Shown: positions 26,598-36,165 of the stretch, in pieces
Numbering within the stretch: the first letter of the stretch is position 1
How the letters are laid out: the number at the start of each line of letters is the position of its first letter
Origin: Verrucomicrobiota bacterium
Lineage (GTDB): Bacteria; Verrucomicrobiota; Verrucomicrobiia; Chthoniobacterales; Xiphinematobacteraceae
DNA: 64,000 nucleotides
Assembly: GCA_023269545.1 (NCBI GenBank)
Contig: JAHFTB010000011.1
Span: 1-64,000 of the forward strand
Direction of reading: 5' to 3'
Notes under the pieces: model-generated
What the model saw: the letters and a program-made list of their open reading frames with translations, nothing else
The model's database searches: none
What the model was told of the DNA's origin: nothing
Translations under genes and position numbers: made by a program

Positions 26598-27566
26598 CTA
26601 TTGGGATTTAGGAATTTGTAGTTTAGCACCAATTTGAAGTTTAGTGGGGTCTTCAATGTGATTGGTTTTAAGAAGCTCCACGTAATTGACTTTAAACCGA
26701 CGAGCGATCGAATAAGGATTATCTCCGGATACGACGACATAGATTTTATGATATCCTTCGGTTTTTACGATGCCTTTGGCGCCATGAATTCCCTCGGGAG
26801 AGATGACCTCACCTTTGGAAATCGTTTCCTGAGATTTGGACGTCTGGTGAGATGCGGGTTTGTGTGGAGAAGGTGGGCCGGTTGGGGACGCTGGTTGAGG
26901 GGGCGTGGATTTGCGAATTTCAGTGGGTGTCACCGCTACATGAGGGAGGGAGGGCATGGTATTGGTGGAGGTGTGGAAGGGAATTTTAAGTACCTGACCA
27001 TCTGAAATAGGTGTTCTATTGTTCGCTTCTTCAATCTGGGAGACGGTAACTCCATAGGCGCTCGCTATCCGTTGAAGGGTTTCTCCTGCTGCCACGCGGT
27101 GAGTTCGAAATTGAGGAGAGGGCGTGACTTTTTCAGAGGTGGTAGCGGTGGGGGGGGCGTTGGGAGTGGATCCGGTGGGAATGATCGAGCTATCGGCGAT
27201 GTGGGATGCTGAATTTTGCGGAGGGGATGTGGCAGAGGGTTTTTCAGCGGTATCTTTTGTGCTCTCCGACGTGGAATTTTCGGTGGCGGAGTTTTTGTAA
27301 CCTGCGGAAGACGTATTTGCAGTGGGGAGAGAGGGAATTTGCCGGGCTTTTATATAATTAAATCCGAAAATTCCACCGATCAGAATGAGATGAAGGATTA
27401 ATACTACAAAAAAAGCGTGTGAAAGTTTCATGGAATTGTTTTCATCTCCTTGATAGGAATCCTCTTCATCTATATCGGGCGCAGCCGAACGTGAGGAGCC
27501 AGCCCTTAATCGCATCGGAGATTTCCGGGGGCGTACTCTGAGTTTGGCTGGTGCTCTTAGTTTCAT
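26598..27566 (-). CDS. Membrane-anchored protein with two LysM domains, in the dcw cluster
   Basis: 322 residues. A very basic, arginine-rich cytoplasmic N-terminus (1-45) is followed by one transmembrane segment (about 50-72, HAFFVVLILHLILIGGIFGF), then a Ser/Thr/Pro-rich periplasmic linker and two LysM modules: THRVAAGETLQRIASAYGV to QVLKIP (about 155-195), and YVVVSGDNPYSIARRFKVN to AKLQIPKSQ at the C-terminus. LysM binds N-acetylglucosamine in peptidoglycan. Its place between murD and ftsW, 15 bases before ftsW, suggests a wall-binding division or septum factor. No catalytic domain is visible. I do not know a standard gene symbol for it. Confidence 0.85.
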   Translation of the reverse strand: MKLRAPAKLRVRPRKSPMRLRAGSSRSAAPDIDEEDSYQGDENNSMKLSHAFFVVLILHLILIGGIFGFNYIKARQIPSLPTANTSSAGYKNSATENSTSESTKDTAEKPSATSPPQNSASHIADSSIIPTGSTPNAPPTATTSEKVTPSPQFRTHRVAAGETLQRIASAYGVTVSQIEEANNRTPISDGQVLKIPFHTSTNTMPSLPHVAVTPTEIRKSTPPQPASPTGPPSPHKPASHQTSKSQETISKGEVISPEGIHGAKGIVKTEGYHKIYVVVSGDNPYSIARRFKVNYVELLKTNHIEDPTKLQIGAKLQIPKSQ

Positions 27567-27617
27567 AGGCGCGTAGGTTTTCGGAGAATTGATTTTCAGG
27601 ATGTTTTCATCGGATGA

Positions 27618-28928
27618 TTAGGGGAGGGAGTTCACGAGTTTTTTAAAGCGATTTCCACGGTCTTCGTAATTTGCAAACATGTCATAGGAAGAGGTGCCGG
27701 GAGAAAAGAGAACGCTATCACCGGATTTCGCAAGGGAGGCAGCCAAGTTGACGGCATCTTCCAAAGTTTCCGAAACTTTTGGGGATATGGCATGCCAGGA
27801 AGCGGCGATGCGATGGCGCATTTCTCCGATCAGGATGGCAATTTTGACCCTCTTCGAAATCAAAGGGGCAATGCTATCGAATTCAAATCCCTTGTTTTTT
27901 CCACCTGCGATCAAGATCAAAGGAGTGGTCTGAGATTCGATTGCTTTGGTGAGAGAGTCCAGGTTGGTGGACTTGGAGTCATTGAGCCAGCGGACTCCTT
28001 TTTGCTCGCGAACGAATTCGCAGCGGTGTTGAGGAGGCATATATTGGGAGATGGCTTTGGCCATGTCTGCAAATCCAAGACCTAGGCAATGGCCTGCTGC
28101 TAGGGAGGCCATGAGATTTTCGGTATTGTGAATCCCTTCCAGACGGGTGTGCTTTTGATTCAAAATCGCAGTGCCTTGAAAAAAGATTTCAGTGCCCTGC
28201 CGAGTAAAATCAGCATTCTTTTTTTTGTATGCGCTAAAGGTGATCTGTTTTGCTGCAAGCCGAGGCAATTTGTCTCGAACGTTTACAATAGCAAAATCTT
28301 CTTCAGTTTGATTGAGGAAGATCCGCAATTTAGCATTTCGGTAATCTTCCAGACATCGATATCGATCCAGATGATTGGGGCTGAGATTTAGCCAAAGGGC
28401 AATGTGGGGACGGAATGTCCGGATCGTTTCCAACTGAAAAGAACTCACCTCAACGACTACAGTTTGTAAATCGGATGGATGTCGCACTACCTCGGAAAAG
28501 GGCAGGCCAATATTTCCACAGGCCTGCGCTCGGATTCCACAGCCGTTGAGCAGAGTTTTTATGAGCTCCGTGGTGGTAGTTTTTCCGTTGGTTCCCGTAA
28601 CCGCAATGATTGGGAGTGAACACTCTCGAAAAGCCAACTCAATTTCCCCGATCAAGGGAATATCTTTACGCAGAATATTTTGTACAATAGGTGTTGCGGT
28701 GTCGATGCCGGGACTCATGACACAAAGATCATATGAGGCGGCATCGGTTTCTGCGGCGCGTCCCGTAATGAAGGAAATATCTTCTTTGGCAAGCGTCTCG
28801 ATGCGGGAACATACCGCTGGAGATTGTAGACTATTAAGAATAGTTACAGACCAGCCACGGCTGCGTAAAAGTCTTGCCGCAGCTTGCCCGCTGCTTCCCA
28901 CGCCTAAAATAGCTGCTTTTCCACTCAT
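27618..28928 (-). CDS. murD: UDP-N-acetylmuramoylalanine--D-glutamate ligase
   Basis: Adds D-Glu to UDP-MurNAc-L-Ala in the cytoplasm. 436 residues. Mur ligase signatures: N-terminal AAILGVGSSGQAAARLL, ATP loop VTGTNGKTTTTELIK, LWLNLSPNHLDRY, and the C-terminal LIAGGKNKGFEF and VLFSPGTSSYDMFANYEDRG. The last motif is typical of MurD. It lies 12 bases after the mraY stop, in standard cluster order. Confidence 0.95.
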   Translation of the reverse strand: MSGKAAILGVGSSGQAAARLLRSRGWSVTILNSLQSPAVCSRIETLAKEDISFITGRAAETDAASYDLCVMSPGIDTATPIVQNILRKDIPLIGEIELAFRECSLPIIAVTGTNGKTTTTELIKTLLNGCGIRAQACGNIGLPFSEVVRHPSDLQTVVVEVSSFQLETIRTFRPHIALWLNLSPNHLDRYRCLEDYRNAKLRIFLNQTEEDFAIVNVRDKLPRLAAKQITFSAYKKKNADFTRQGTEIFFQGTAILNQKHTRLEGIHNTENLMASLAAGHCLGLGFADMAKAISQYMPPQHRCEFVREQKGVRWLNDSKSTNLDSLTKAIESQTTPLILIAGGKNKGFEFDSIAPLISKRVKIAILIGEMRHRIAASWHAISPKVSETLEDAVNLAASLAKSGDSVLFSPGTSSYDMFANYEDRGNRFKKLVNSLP

Positions 28929-28940
28929 ACATTCACAGTG

Positions 28941-30071
28941 CTATCGGAGCTTAAAGGTGGCTAATCCAAGCAGAGAAAAAAGGAGTGACATGATCCAGAA
29001 TCGAACAATCACCGTATTTTCTTTCCATCCGCTCAACTCAAAATGGTGATGGAGGGGAGACATTTTGATGATGCGTTTTCCCGTTAATTTGAAACTTGCA
29101 ACCTGAAGAATCACCGAGAGTGCTTCGATCACAAATACACCGCCTATAATGATGAGGAGCAGTTCCTGTTTACAACAGATAGCCACCACGCCCAGAAATC
29201 CTCCAATAGCGAGAGAGCCGGTATCTCCCATAAACACACGAGCCGGATGGCAGTTCCACCAGAGGAATCCGAGGCAGGATCCAAATAAGGCCATGCAAAG
29301 TACGGTGAGTTCCCCGGAATAAGAGACAAAAGGAATTTGCAAATACGAGGCGACTTTAAAGTTTCCGGCGATGTAGGAGACTACGGCATAGGCAGCTACC
29401 ACCGTGGCGGTGCAGCCGGTGGCTAAGCCATCCAATCCATCCGTCAGATTGACCGCATTCGAGGTGCCTACAATGACGAGCAAATAAATCAAAAAGGCAA
29501 ACCAACCGAGATTGGAGAGAACCGGTTCTTTAAAAAAAGGAATATAGAGTTGCTGTGCCAGCTTATGTAATTGGGGATTGAGCAGAAAGAAGAGCGTTAC
29601 GATAGCAGCGAGTACGCATTGAAATCCAAATTTGACTCGGCTCTTAATGCCTGCTGAGGAACCCTGGGTTACTTTGAGATAATCGTCTATAAACCCCAGG
29701 GTACCTAAGTAGATTATTGAAAAAATAGTCAGCCAGACAAAGGGGTTTTGAAGACGAGCCCAAAGCACGGAAGCGATGAGTGTGGAACCTAGTAAAAGGA
29801 TGCCGCCCATAGTGGGGGTGCCTTTTTTGGCGCCATGAAGCTCAAATAATTTGTGAACTTCTTCCTTAGTACGAATCGGTTGCCCAAATTTCAAAGCGAT
29901 CAGACGTCGGATGACGAAATTTCCAAAAAGTATGGAAATGAGAAAGGCGGTAATTCCGGCGCTAACAGCACGAAATGTAATGTATTGGAAGACATTTAAG
30001 GCTTTGAAAAAATCTCCGGATATGCTGTGGGTTCTGGCCCATTCGCTGATTTCGAAAAGATAGTAGAGCAT
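28941..30071 (-). CDS. mraY: Phospho-N-acetylmuramoyl-pentapeptide transferase MraY
   Basis: Integral membrane enzyme that transfers phospho-MurNAc-pentapeptide to undecaprenyl phosphate to give lipid I. 376 residues with about ten membrane segments. Family signatures: HGAKKGTPTMGGILLL, the aspartate motif FIDDYLKV, NAVNLTDGLDGLATG, the HHH-type loop MSPLHHHFELSGWKE, and VFMGDTGSLAIGGFLG. Complete. Nine bases separate the murF stop from its start codon region. Confidence 0.96.
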   Translation of the reverse strand: MLYYLFEISEWARTHSISGDFFKALNVFQYITFRAVSAGITAFLISILFGNFVIRRLIALKFGQPIRTKEEVHKLFELHGAKKGTPTMGGILLLGSTLIASVLWARLQNPFVWLTIFSIIYLGTLGFIDDYLKVTQGSSAGIKSRVKFGFQCVLAAIVTLFFLLNPQLHKLAQQLYIPFFKEPVLSNLGWFAFLIYLLVIVGTSNAVNLTDGLDGLATGCTATVVAAYAVVSYIAGNFKVASYLQIPFVSYSGELTVLCMALFGSCLGFLWWNCHPARVFMGDTGSLAIGGFLGVVAICCKQELLLIIIGGVFVIEALSVILQVASFKLTGKRIIKMSPLHHHFELSGWKENTVIVRFWIMSLLFSLLGLATFKLR

Positions 30072-30080
30072 AATTTTATT

Positions 30081-31436
30081 TTAAAATTGCTCGATCACGC
30101 GTCCGACGCGTGCCGAGTTGCTGCCCTTAACAAGAACTAAATCACCTGGCTTTGCGACGCTGCGTAGAAATTTTGCTGCGGCAGAGGTATCAGGCAAGTA
30201 GTGGACATTTTTCAGACCCTTCGCTTCTTCGGCGAGGAGTCGGGTTTCCTCTCCGACTGCCAGGAGGAAATCGAATGCGGAGGCTACTGCCACGCGGGCT
30301 ACTTGGCGATATCCTTCTTCGGCATGGGAACCTAGCTCTCCCATTCTGCCCAGAACGGCGAAACGACGCCCTTCGCAGGGAATTTCAGCTGCTGTTTGTA
30401 ATGCGGCAATCATGGATTCCGGATTGGCATTGTAACTGTCGTCTAAAAAATGGACTCCGCGATGGGTGATCGGACGAAGACGAGCTCCTACCAGAGAGGC
30501 CTTGCTGAGTGCTATGGCTCCCTCGATAAGAGGAATCCCGAGTTCGATCCCTGCAGCCAGAGCAAGAAGAGAGTTTTGTACCATGTGCCGACCGGCTACC
30601 TGGAGTGTTACCGGAGTACTTTGTCCTGAATAGTTTGCAATAAAATGGGTGGTTTCGCGACGGAGTTGAATTTCCGAGGCCGTAATAGCGCCGGAATCTA
30701 ATCCGATGAGAACGGATCGTACGGGAGAACGGGAAACGAATCTTTCGGAAAAATCGTCTTTTGAGGAAAGGATCAAGGTGCCGTCGGGAGAAATTTGGTG
30801 GATGAGATTTTCTTTTTCTTCTGCAATAGCTTCGCGTGATCCTAAGTTTTCGATGTGGGCGATTCCAATATTAGTAATGATGGCGATTCGGGGACGAGCT
30901 AGTTGGGCCAGAGGTAAAATCTCGCCTGGATGATTCATTCCAATTTCCCATACGGCCGCTTCGTGGGTAGAGGAAGTCCGGAGGATAGTCAGGGGAAGTC
31001 CGATATGATTATTATAATTGCCCTGAGTATACGTCACTGAGTAGCGACTTGCTAAGACGGCGGCGGTGAATTCTTTGGTACTAGTTTTGCCACTGCTGCC
31101 AGTGATGCAAACCACTTTTGGAGAGATTCTTTGCCGCCAGGTTTTTGCAAGGCGTTGTAAGGCGGAGAGTGAATCGGGAACTTCTATCACGCTCAGTTCG
31201 GGTCCGGGTGGTACGGGCAGGGCTTTGTCCACAATCACAGCCATAGCTCCCTGTTTTTCCGCAGCCGTTATAAAGTGATTTCCATCAAAATTGTCGCCTT
31301 GCAAAGCGATGTAAACATCTCCTGGTTCTAAGGTGCGAGTGTCTTTGGAAAAGCGATTGATGGTACGGCTGGGATCTCCTTGCAGGAGTTTCCCGCCACA
31401 CATTTCCGCAATTTCGTGAATGGGAGTAGCATCCAT
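30081..31436 (-). CDS. murF: UDP-N-acetylmuramoyl-tripeptide--D-alanyl-D-alanine ligase
   Basis: Adds the D-Ala-D-Ala made by Ddl to complete the pentapeptide. 451 residues. Signatures: GDVYIALQGDNFDGNHFI at the N-terminus, ATP loop CITGSSGKTSTKEFTA, EIGMNHPGEI (typical of MurF), and FLDDSYNANPESMIAAL. The start ATG lies one base after the end of murE, so the two are probably translationally coupled. Confidence 0.95.
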   Translation of the reverse strand: MDATPIHEIAEMCGGKLLQGDPSRTINRFSKDTRTLEPGDVYIALQGDNFDGNHFITAAEKQGAMAVIVDKALPVPPGPELSVIEVPDSLSALQRLAKTWRQRISPKVVCITGSSGKTSTKEFTAAVLASRYSVTYTQGNYNNHIGLPLTILRTSSTHEAAVWEIGMNHPGEILPLAQLARPRIAIITNIGIAHIENLGSREAIAEEKENLIHQISPDGTLILSSKDDFSERFVSRSPVRSVLIGLDSGAITASEIQLRRETTHFIANYSGQSTPVTLQVAGRHMVQNSLLALAAGIELGIPLIEGAIALSKASLVGARLRPITHRGVHFLDDSYNANPESMIAALQTAAEIPCEGRRFAVLGRMGELGSHAEEGYRQVARVAVASAFDFLLAVGEETRLLAEEAKGLKNVHYLPDTSAAAKFLRSVAKPGDLVLVKGSNSARVGRVIEQF

Positions 31437-31437
31437 G

Positions 31438-32904
31438 TTAAGATTCCACCGGCTTGTCGGCGATAGCCCGGGAGGCCACCACTACATCATCAAAAGGGGT
31501 CTGATGATCTGCAAATTCTTGGATTTTTTCATGTCCTTTGCCGGCAATGAGGAGAATATCGCCAGGTTGGGCAAGGGCGACGGTGTGTCGGATGGCAGCT
31601 TCGCGGTCGGTGATGCATTCATGACGGGAACGGAGGAATCCTTTTTTAGCCTCGGCGATAATCATTTCCGGATCTTCTTTACGTGGATTGTCTGAGGTAA
31701 GAATCGTCCAATCTGCCAGCTCTTCCGCAGTGCGAGCCATTAAGGCACGTTTGGTACGATCGCGATTTCCCCCACATCCAAAGAGAACAATGAGTCGCGT
31801 GGGATGAAGTTCTTTGAGGGTATTCAGAGCATTCCGTAGAGCGTCATCGGTATGGGCATAGTCTACGAAGACTTGGAAACTGCGTTTTGCTGGCACGCGT
31901 TCCATGCGTCCCGAGATTTGAGGGGAAGAGGCCAGGGCGGCTACTGCAGCACGAAGTTCCAGTCCGAGTGTGGCGGTGGTAGCCAAGGCGGCGAGTGAAT
32001 TATAAACATTAAACATGCCAATGAGTGGAAGTCGAACGAGGTAACTTTTGCCCCGTGCCGCTAGTTGATAAGTGGTGCCTGTGGTATCGAAATGCACACC
32101 GGATGCTCGAAAATCGGCACTTGCACCGACTCCGTAACGGATGATTGGGATGCGATCTCGCAGACGTTCTATCAAGAGATGGCCATAGCGATCATCGGCA
32201 TTAATGATTGCCTTGGCACGTTTGTTTTGAGAGGGGAGTTGCTCAAAGAAGGCGGCTTTGGCATTGAAATATGCGTCTAAGGTTTTGTGAAAATCAAGGT
32301 GATCTTGTGTCAGGTTGGTAAAAGCGAAGGTATCAAATTCGACTGAGTGTAGCCGCTGAAGAATGCTTGCATGACTGGAAGCCTCCAAAGCGCAGGCTTT
32401 CAGACCATTGTCGCGCATTTGTGCGAACATTTCTTGCAAATCCGGAGCTTCTGGTGTGGTGCGAATCGCCGGGCGTATACCACTGCCGATGTCGTAGGCG
32501 ACAGTTCCTATGAGACCGCAAGGGAGGCGGGCATGGGAGCAAAGATGTCTGATGAGGAAAGCGGTGGTGGTTTTTCCGTTGGTACCGGTTACGGCCGCTA
32601 TTTTTAGGGAATGTGAGGGATGATCGTAGAAAACGGAAGCAATCTCCGCCATAGCGAGCCGGATGTTTTCCACTCTGACTACGGGAACATTCGCTTTGAG
32701 CCCCTTCGTCTGGGATATGATGGCGACGGCGCCTTTTTCGATGGCTTCGGGGACGAAACGATTTCCATCTGATTTTTCCCCCTGCAGAGCAAAGAAAAGT
32801 GCTCCTGGGCTGACATGTCGTGAATCGAATGCGAGAGAAGTAATTTCCGGATCGGAATAACTGGAAAGAACGCTGGTAGCGGAAAGAAGCCGACTGAGTT
32901 TCAT
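31438..32904 (-). CDS. murE: UDP-MurNAc-tripeptide synthetase MurE, meso-diaminopimelate-adding type
   Basis: Adds the third residue of the stem peptide. Signatures: PGALFFALQGEKSDGNRF, ATP loop VTGTNGKTTTAFLIRHL, NLTQDHLDFHKT and FVDYAHTDDAL. The motif TSDNPRKEDPE contains DNPR, the residues that recognise meso-diaminopimelate rather than L-lysine, so a DAP-type wall is expected. The ATG at 32904 (MKLSRLL) is chosen over 32913 because it overlaps the ftsI stop as ATGA. 488 residues, normal. Confidence 0.95.
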   Translation of the reverse strand: MKLSRLLSATSVLSSYSDPEITSLAFDSRHVSPGALFFALQGEKSDGNRFVPEAIEKGAVAIISQTKGLKANVPVVRVENIRLAMAEIASVFYDHPSHSLKIAAVTGTNGKTTTAFLIRHLCSHARLPCGLIGTVAYDIGSGIRPAIRTTPEAPDLQEMFAQMRDNGLKACALEASSHASILQRLHSVEFDTFAFTNLTQDHLDFHKTLDAYFNAKAAFFEQLPSQNKRAKAIINADDRYGHLLIERLRDRIPIIRYGVGASADFRASGVHFDTTGTTYQLAARGKSYLVRLPLIGMFNVYNSLAALATTATLGLELRAAVAALASSPQISGRMERVPAKRSFQVFVDYAHTDDALRNALNTLKELHPTRLIVLFGCGGNRDRTKRALMARTAEELADWTILTSDNPRKEDPEMIIAEAKKGFLRSRHECITDREAAIRHTVALAQPGDILLIAGKGHEKIQEFADHQTPFDDVVVASRAIADKPVES

Positions 32905-34667
32905 TGTAGCCAATCATCCTTGCGGAATGATTCTCGTGAAGCGGTGATAGGTGGGTTCTTTGAGGTCGGAGTCAAATTCATGTAGCGAGCCGCCCTTTCG
33001 GCAATGCGAGAAAAAATGGGAGCGGATACCAATCCGCCATAGTCGACACCCGGGGGAAGCTTTGCATCATCCACAATGACGAGACAGGTGAATTGCGGAT
33101 CTTCTGCCGGAAGAAATCCGACGAAGGAGACGATGTATTTGTGATCATAATATCCGCCTTTGGGATTTACTTTTTGGGCGGTTCCGGTTTTTCCGGCAAC
33201 GTTAAATCCGTTCACATGAGCCAGAGCTGCCGTGCCACGCTGGCCGACTACGTCCACGAGGGCATCTCGTATGGCTCGAGCCGTTTCCGGAGAAATGACT
33301 TGTCGGACTATGTTAGGAGAAACTTCACTAAGCGCCTTTCCGGAATCATCCAATAATGCTTTAATGATATGAGGAGCCATGAGTTTTCCATTATTAGCAA
33401 TTGCGCTCATTGCTACGATCAGCTGGAGAGGGGTTACAGCGACTTCGTGTCCCATCGGCATCCGAGTGATACTTAACTTGCTCCAGCGGTAAGGAGGATG
33501 AATCAGTCCGCAGATTTCCCCGGGCAACTCGATTCCGGTGCGTTCTCCAAATCCAAACTTGCGAATATAATCAAAAACGCCCTGATCTCCCAATAAAAAT
33601 GCAAGTTTGGCCATACCAATATTAGAGGATTTAACAAGAATATCGTGTACGGACAGATAGCCATAGCCTGTACCATGGTCTCTCAAAACCTTGCCACCAT
33701 AATAAAATCGGCCTTGTTCACAATATATAGGACTTTCTGGGTGCACCAATTTTTCATTTAATACGCCGGAAGCCACGACGATTTTAAAAGTGGAACCAGG
33801 CTCTAACATGTCCATGATAGAGTGGTTTCTTAATTGGTCCGTATTAGTGACGGCTTCCAGGTGATTGGGATTGAAAGTGGGACGACTGGCCATGGCAAGA
33901 ACTTCACCAGTTTGCGGGCGTAGCATAATGGCGACCACGTGGGCTGCTTTTAATTCATGATAAGCGGTATTGATCTCACTCTCCACTATGGATTGAAGAT
34001 TCATGTCAATGGTGAGCTGGACATTGATGCCATTGCGAGCGGGATGCTCTTGTCCGCGGTAGATCACTATTTCCCGTCCCGTCCGATCGCGTTGGATGAG
34101 GCGGAATCCATTTTCACCGTTGAGATAAGCTTCCATGGAAGCTTCCAGTCCCTGGACACCGCGTCCGTCGCGATCTAGGAAACCGAGTACGTGCGCCAGC
34201 ATTTCTCCGTTAGGATAGATGCGTTGAGCATCCTGTTCGAAGTAGATGCCGCGTAGGGACTGTTGGGAAAGGGATTCAGCTAGTGCATTGGCTCGATCTT
34301 CGGGAAGATTTCTTTTTAGAATCAGGTATTTTCGCTTGGTTTTTAATTTTTGAGCAAGTTCTGCGGATGATATTTCGAGAAAGGGAGCGGCGGTTTTTGC
34401 CAGAGCATCGGCGTCTTTAATTAACGATCCATCGGCGATGACCGTCTTGGTAGGAAGGTCAGTGGCTAGAATTTCTCCATTGGCGTCAAGAATCTGTCCA
34501 CGCCGAGCATGGATGGACTGTCGAATGGAGTGTTTTTGTGCAGCCAGGGCTGTGAATTCGTCATGTTTGGTAACCTGAATATAAATGAGGCGAATGGAAT
34601 ATCCGCTAATAATGAGGGAAAGTCCGATACAGGCTAAGGTCATGCGGCTTCGGGAGTCTCCTTTCAC
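32901..34667 (-). CDS. ftsI: Septal peptidoglycan transpeptidase FtsI (penicillin-binding protein)
   Basis: 588-residue class B PBP, cross-linking septal peptidoglycan with FtsW. One N-terminal membrane segment (LACIGLSLIISGYSIRLIY), a PBP dimerisation domain (RRGQILDANGEILATD) and the transpeptidase domain with the three penicillin-binding motifs: STFK (in LEPGSTFKIV), SSN (in VKSSNIGMAKL) and KTG (in VAGKTGTAQKV). No C-terminal PASTA domains. It overlaps ftsL upstream and murE downstream by four bases each, implying tight co-translation. Confidence 0.95.
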   Translation of the reverse strand: MKGDSRSRMTLACIGLSLIISGYSIRLIYIQVTKHDEFTALAAQKHSIRQSIHARRGQILDANGEILATDLPTKTVIADGSLIKDADALAKTAAPFLEISSAELAQKLKTKRKYLILKRNLPEDRANALAESLSQQSLRGIYFEQDAQRIYPNGEMLAHVLGFLDRDGRGVQGLEASMEAYLNGENGFRLIQRDRTGREIVIYRGQEHPARNGINVQLTIDMNLQSIVESEINTAYHELKAAHVVAIMLRPQTGEVLAMASRPTFNPNHLEAVTNTDQLRNHSIMDMLEPGSTFKIVVASGVLNEKLVHPESPIYCEQGRFYYGGKVLRDHGTGYGYLSVHDILVKSSNIGMAKLAFLLGDQGVFDYIRKFGFGERTGIELPGEICGLIHPPYRWSKLSITRMPMGHEVAVTPLQLIVAMSAIANNGKLMAPHIIKALLDDSGKALSEVSPNIVRQVISPETARAIRDALVDVVGQRGTAALAHVNGFNVAGKTGTAQKVNPKGGYYDHKYIVSFVGFLPAEDPQFTCLVIVDDAKLPPGVDYGGLVSAPIFSRIAERAARYMNLTPTSKNPPITASRESFRKDDWLQ

Positions 34668-35026
34668 TGTCGAAACCTTTCAGTGGAAGCAGTTCGGAGT
34701 ATCCCATCATCTCGTGTCACTTCCGGTGCGGCAAGACGGGCGATATATTGATCTTGGATCGGTATCATGAAGCTGGCCCGCGATGACAATTGTTTTTGAA
34801 TAGCGGAACGAGAGGACAGCGTGGCTATGTCGGCGAGAAGCACCTGATTGTCGAGATGGGTTTCCCGGATGGATTCTTCTACTTTTCGAATTTCTTGTCC
34901 GAGTTGAAATTGTTGATTTTTAAGATGTACGATTTGAAGTCCGGCTCCACCGAAAAGAAAGGCGATCAGTGTCCATTTGGCAATGGAACCGGATTTGATG
35001 GGATTACTACTTTTTTTTACCGTCAT
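34664..35026 (-). CDS. ftsL: FtsL-like small divisome protein
   Basis: 120 residues. A basic cytoplasmic tail, one transmembrane segment (KWTLIAFLFGGAGLQIVHL, about 18-36) and a periplasmic leucine-zipper-like coiled coil (about 38-80), the topology of FtsL, which binds FtsQ/FtsB and activates FtsW-FtsI. The sequence is poorly conserved in the family, so the assignment rests on topology and on position between rsmH and ftsI with ATGA overlaps at both ends. Confidence 0.82.
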   Translation of the reverse strand: MTVKKSSNPIKSGSIAKWTLIAFLFGGAGLQIVHLKNQQFQLGQEIRKVEESIRETHLDNQVLLADIATLSSRSAIQKQLSSRASFMIPIQDQYIARLAAPEVTRDDGILRTASTERFRQ

Positions 35027-36045
35027 GGTTTTTCCTGGATGCGTTCGACAACACGAAGTTTGGCACTCCGTGCCCGAGGATTATTTTGAATTTCTTCTCT
35101 GCTGGCTTCGACGGGGTGAGGAGTGAGAAGGCGGAAAATGCGATGGGGGTTCAGACGCGGAGCGGGCCATTCGGGACGATCTATCCACTCCTTGCTGTGT
35201 TCCCGGAAAAAGTATTTTACCATCCGGTCTTCCAAAGAGTGAAAAGTGATAACAGCAAAGCGTGCACCACGAGCCAGACGAGTGGAAATAGAGGCGAGGC
35301 CATCCTGCAGTGCTCCTAATTCATCGTTTACTGCCATCCGGAGCGCTTGGAAAGTACGGGTAGCTGGCTGGCGAGGGCCGTGTCTGGGAACAACGGACTC
35401 GACTATTGCAACGAGATCAAAAGTAGTGGCAATCGACCGACGAGTGCGCAATGCAACGATGCGAGAGGCAATATGGAGCGCTCGTGGTTCCTGGCCGTAT
35501 TCTCGAAAGATGCGAGTCAGTTCAGAGAGACTGGCGGTATTTACAATATCGGCTGCGGAGATGGGCAGAGAGGGATCCATTCGCATGTCGAGCGGGCCAT
35601 CCTTAAGAATGGCAAAACCTCGTTTTGGATTTTCTAATTGGCGTGAAGAAACTCCGATGTCGAGAAGCGCGCCGCCTAATTTTTGTACGTTTAAGGAATC
35701 GAGAACCTCGTGGATTTGGCGAAAGTTGGCTTGAACCGGCCGGAAGCGTGAGCCGTGGCTATTCAGTCGTGCTTTTGCATAGGCAATGGCGTCCGGATCT
35801 TGATCTATGGCAAGTACGGATGCTCCGTATTGTAGCAGACGCGCGCTATGGCCGCCTCCGCCCAATGTTCCATCCAAAATAAGCATTCCCGGCGCGGGAC
35901 GCAGATAATTTGCTACGTCGCCCGCCAGAATTGGCGTGTGATAAGCGGTGCTTTCGTCGTCAAGTTCTTCCAATTCTAAAAGGAGGTTGTTTGTGAAGTT
36001 CATAGGAATTTTGTTGAGGTGGAGAGCCTGTTGGCTCTTCGTCAA
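35023..36045 (-). CDS. rsmH: 16S rRNA (cytosine1402-N4)-methyltransferase RsmH (MraW)
   Basis: SAM-dependent methyltransferase acting on C1402 of 16S rRNA in the ribosomal P site. Signatures: YHTPILAGDVANYL, the SAM-binding LILDGTLGGGGHSARLL, LGGALLDIGVSSRQLENPKRGF, and VITFHSLEDRMVKYFF. 340 residues from the longest start. The ATG at 36003 (MNFTNNLLLELEE) is an alternative 14 codons in, and neither has a strong ribosome-binding site. Normal first-part dcw gene following mraZ. Confidence 0.95.
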   Translation of the reverse strand: MTKSQQALHLNKIPMNFTNNLLLELEELDDESTAYHTPILAGDVANYLRPAPGMLILDGTLGGGGHSARLLQYGASVLAIDQDPDAIAYAKARLNSHGSRFRPVQANFRQIHEVLDSLNVQKLGGALLDIGVSSRQLENPKRGFAILKDGPLDMRMDPSLPISAADIVNTASLSELTRIFREYGQEPRALHIASRIVALRTRRSIATTFDLVAIVESVVPRHGPRQPATRTFQALRMAVNDELGALQDGLASISTRLARGARFAVITFHSLEDRMVKYFFREHSKEWIDRPEWPAPRLNPHRIFRLLTPHPVEASREEIQNNPRARSAKLRVVERIQEKP

Positions 36046-36165
36046 TGTCCTCAGTGGGGGGAAATAAAAGTCTGTATCCGATTTTTGGAATGTGTCTCGA
36101 TGTGGTGGGAAAGGATCGATGAAAAATACATTGGAGAGGCCAGCTTTGTAGGAGAGGGAGTTGCA

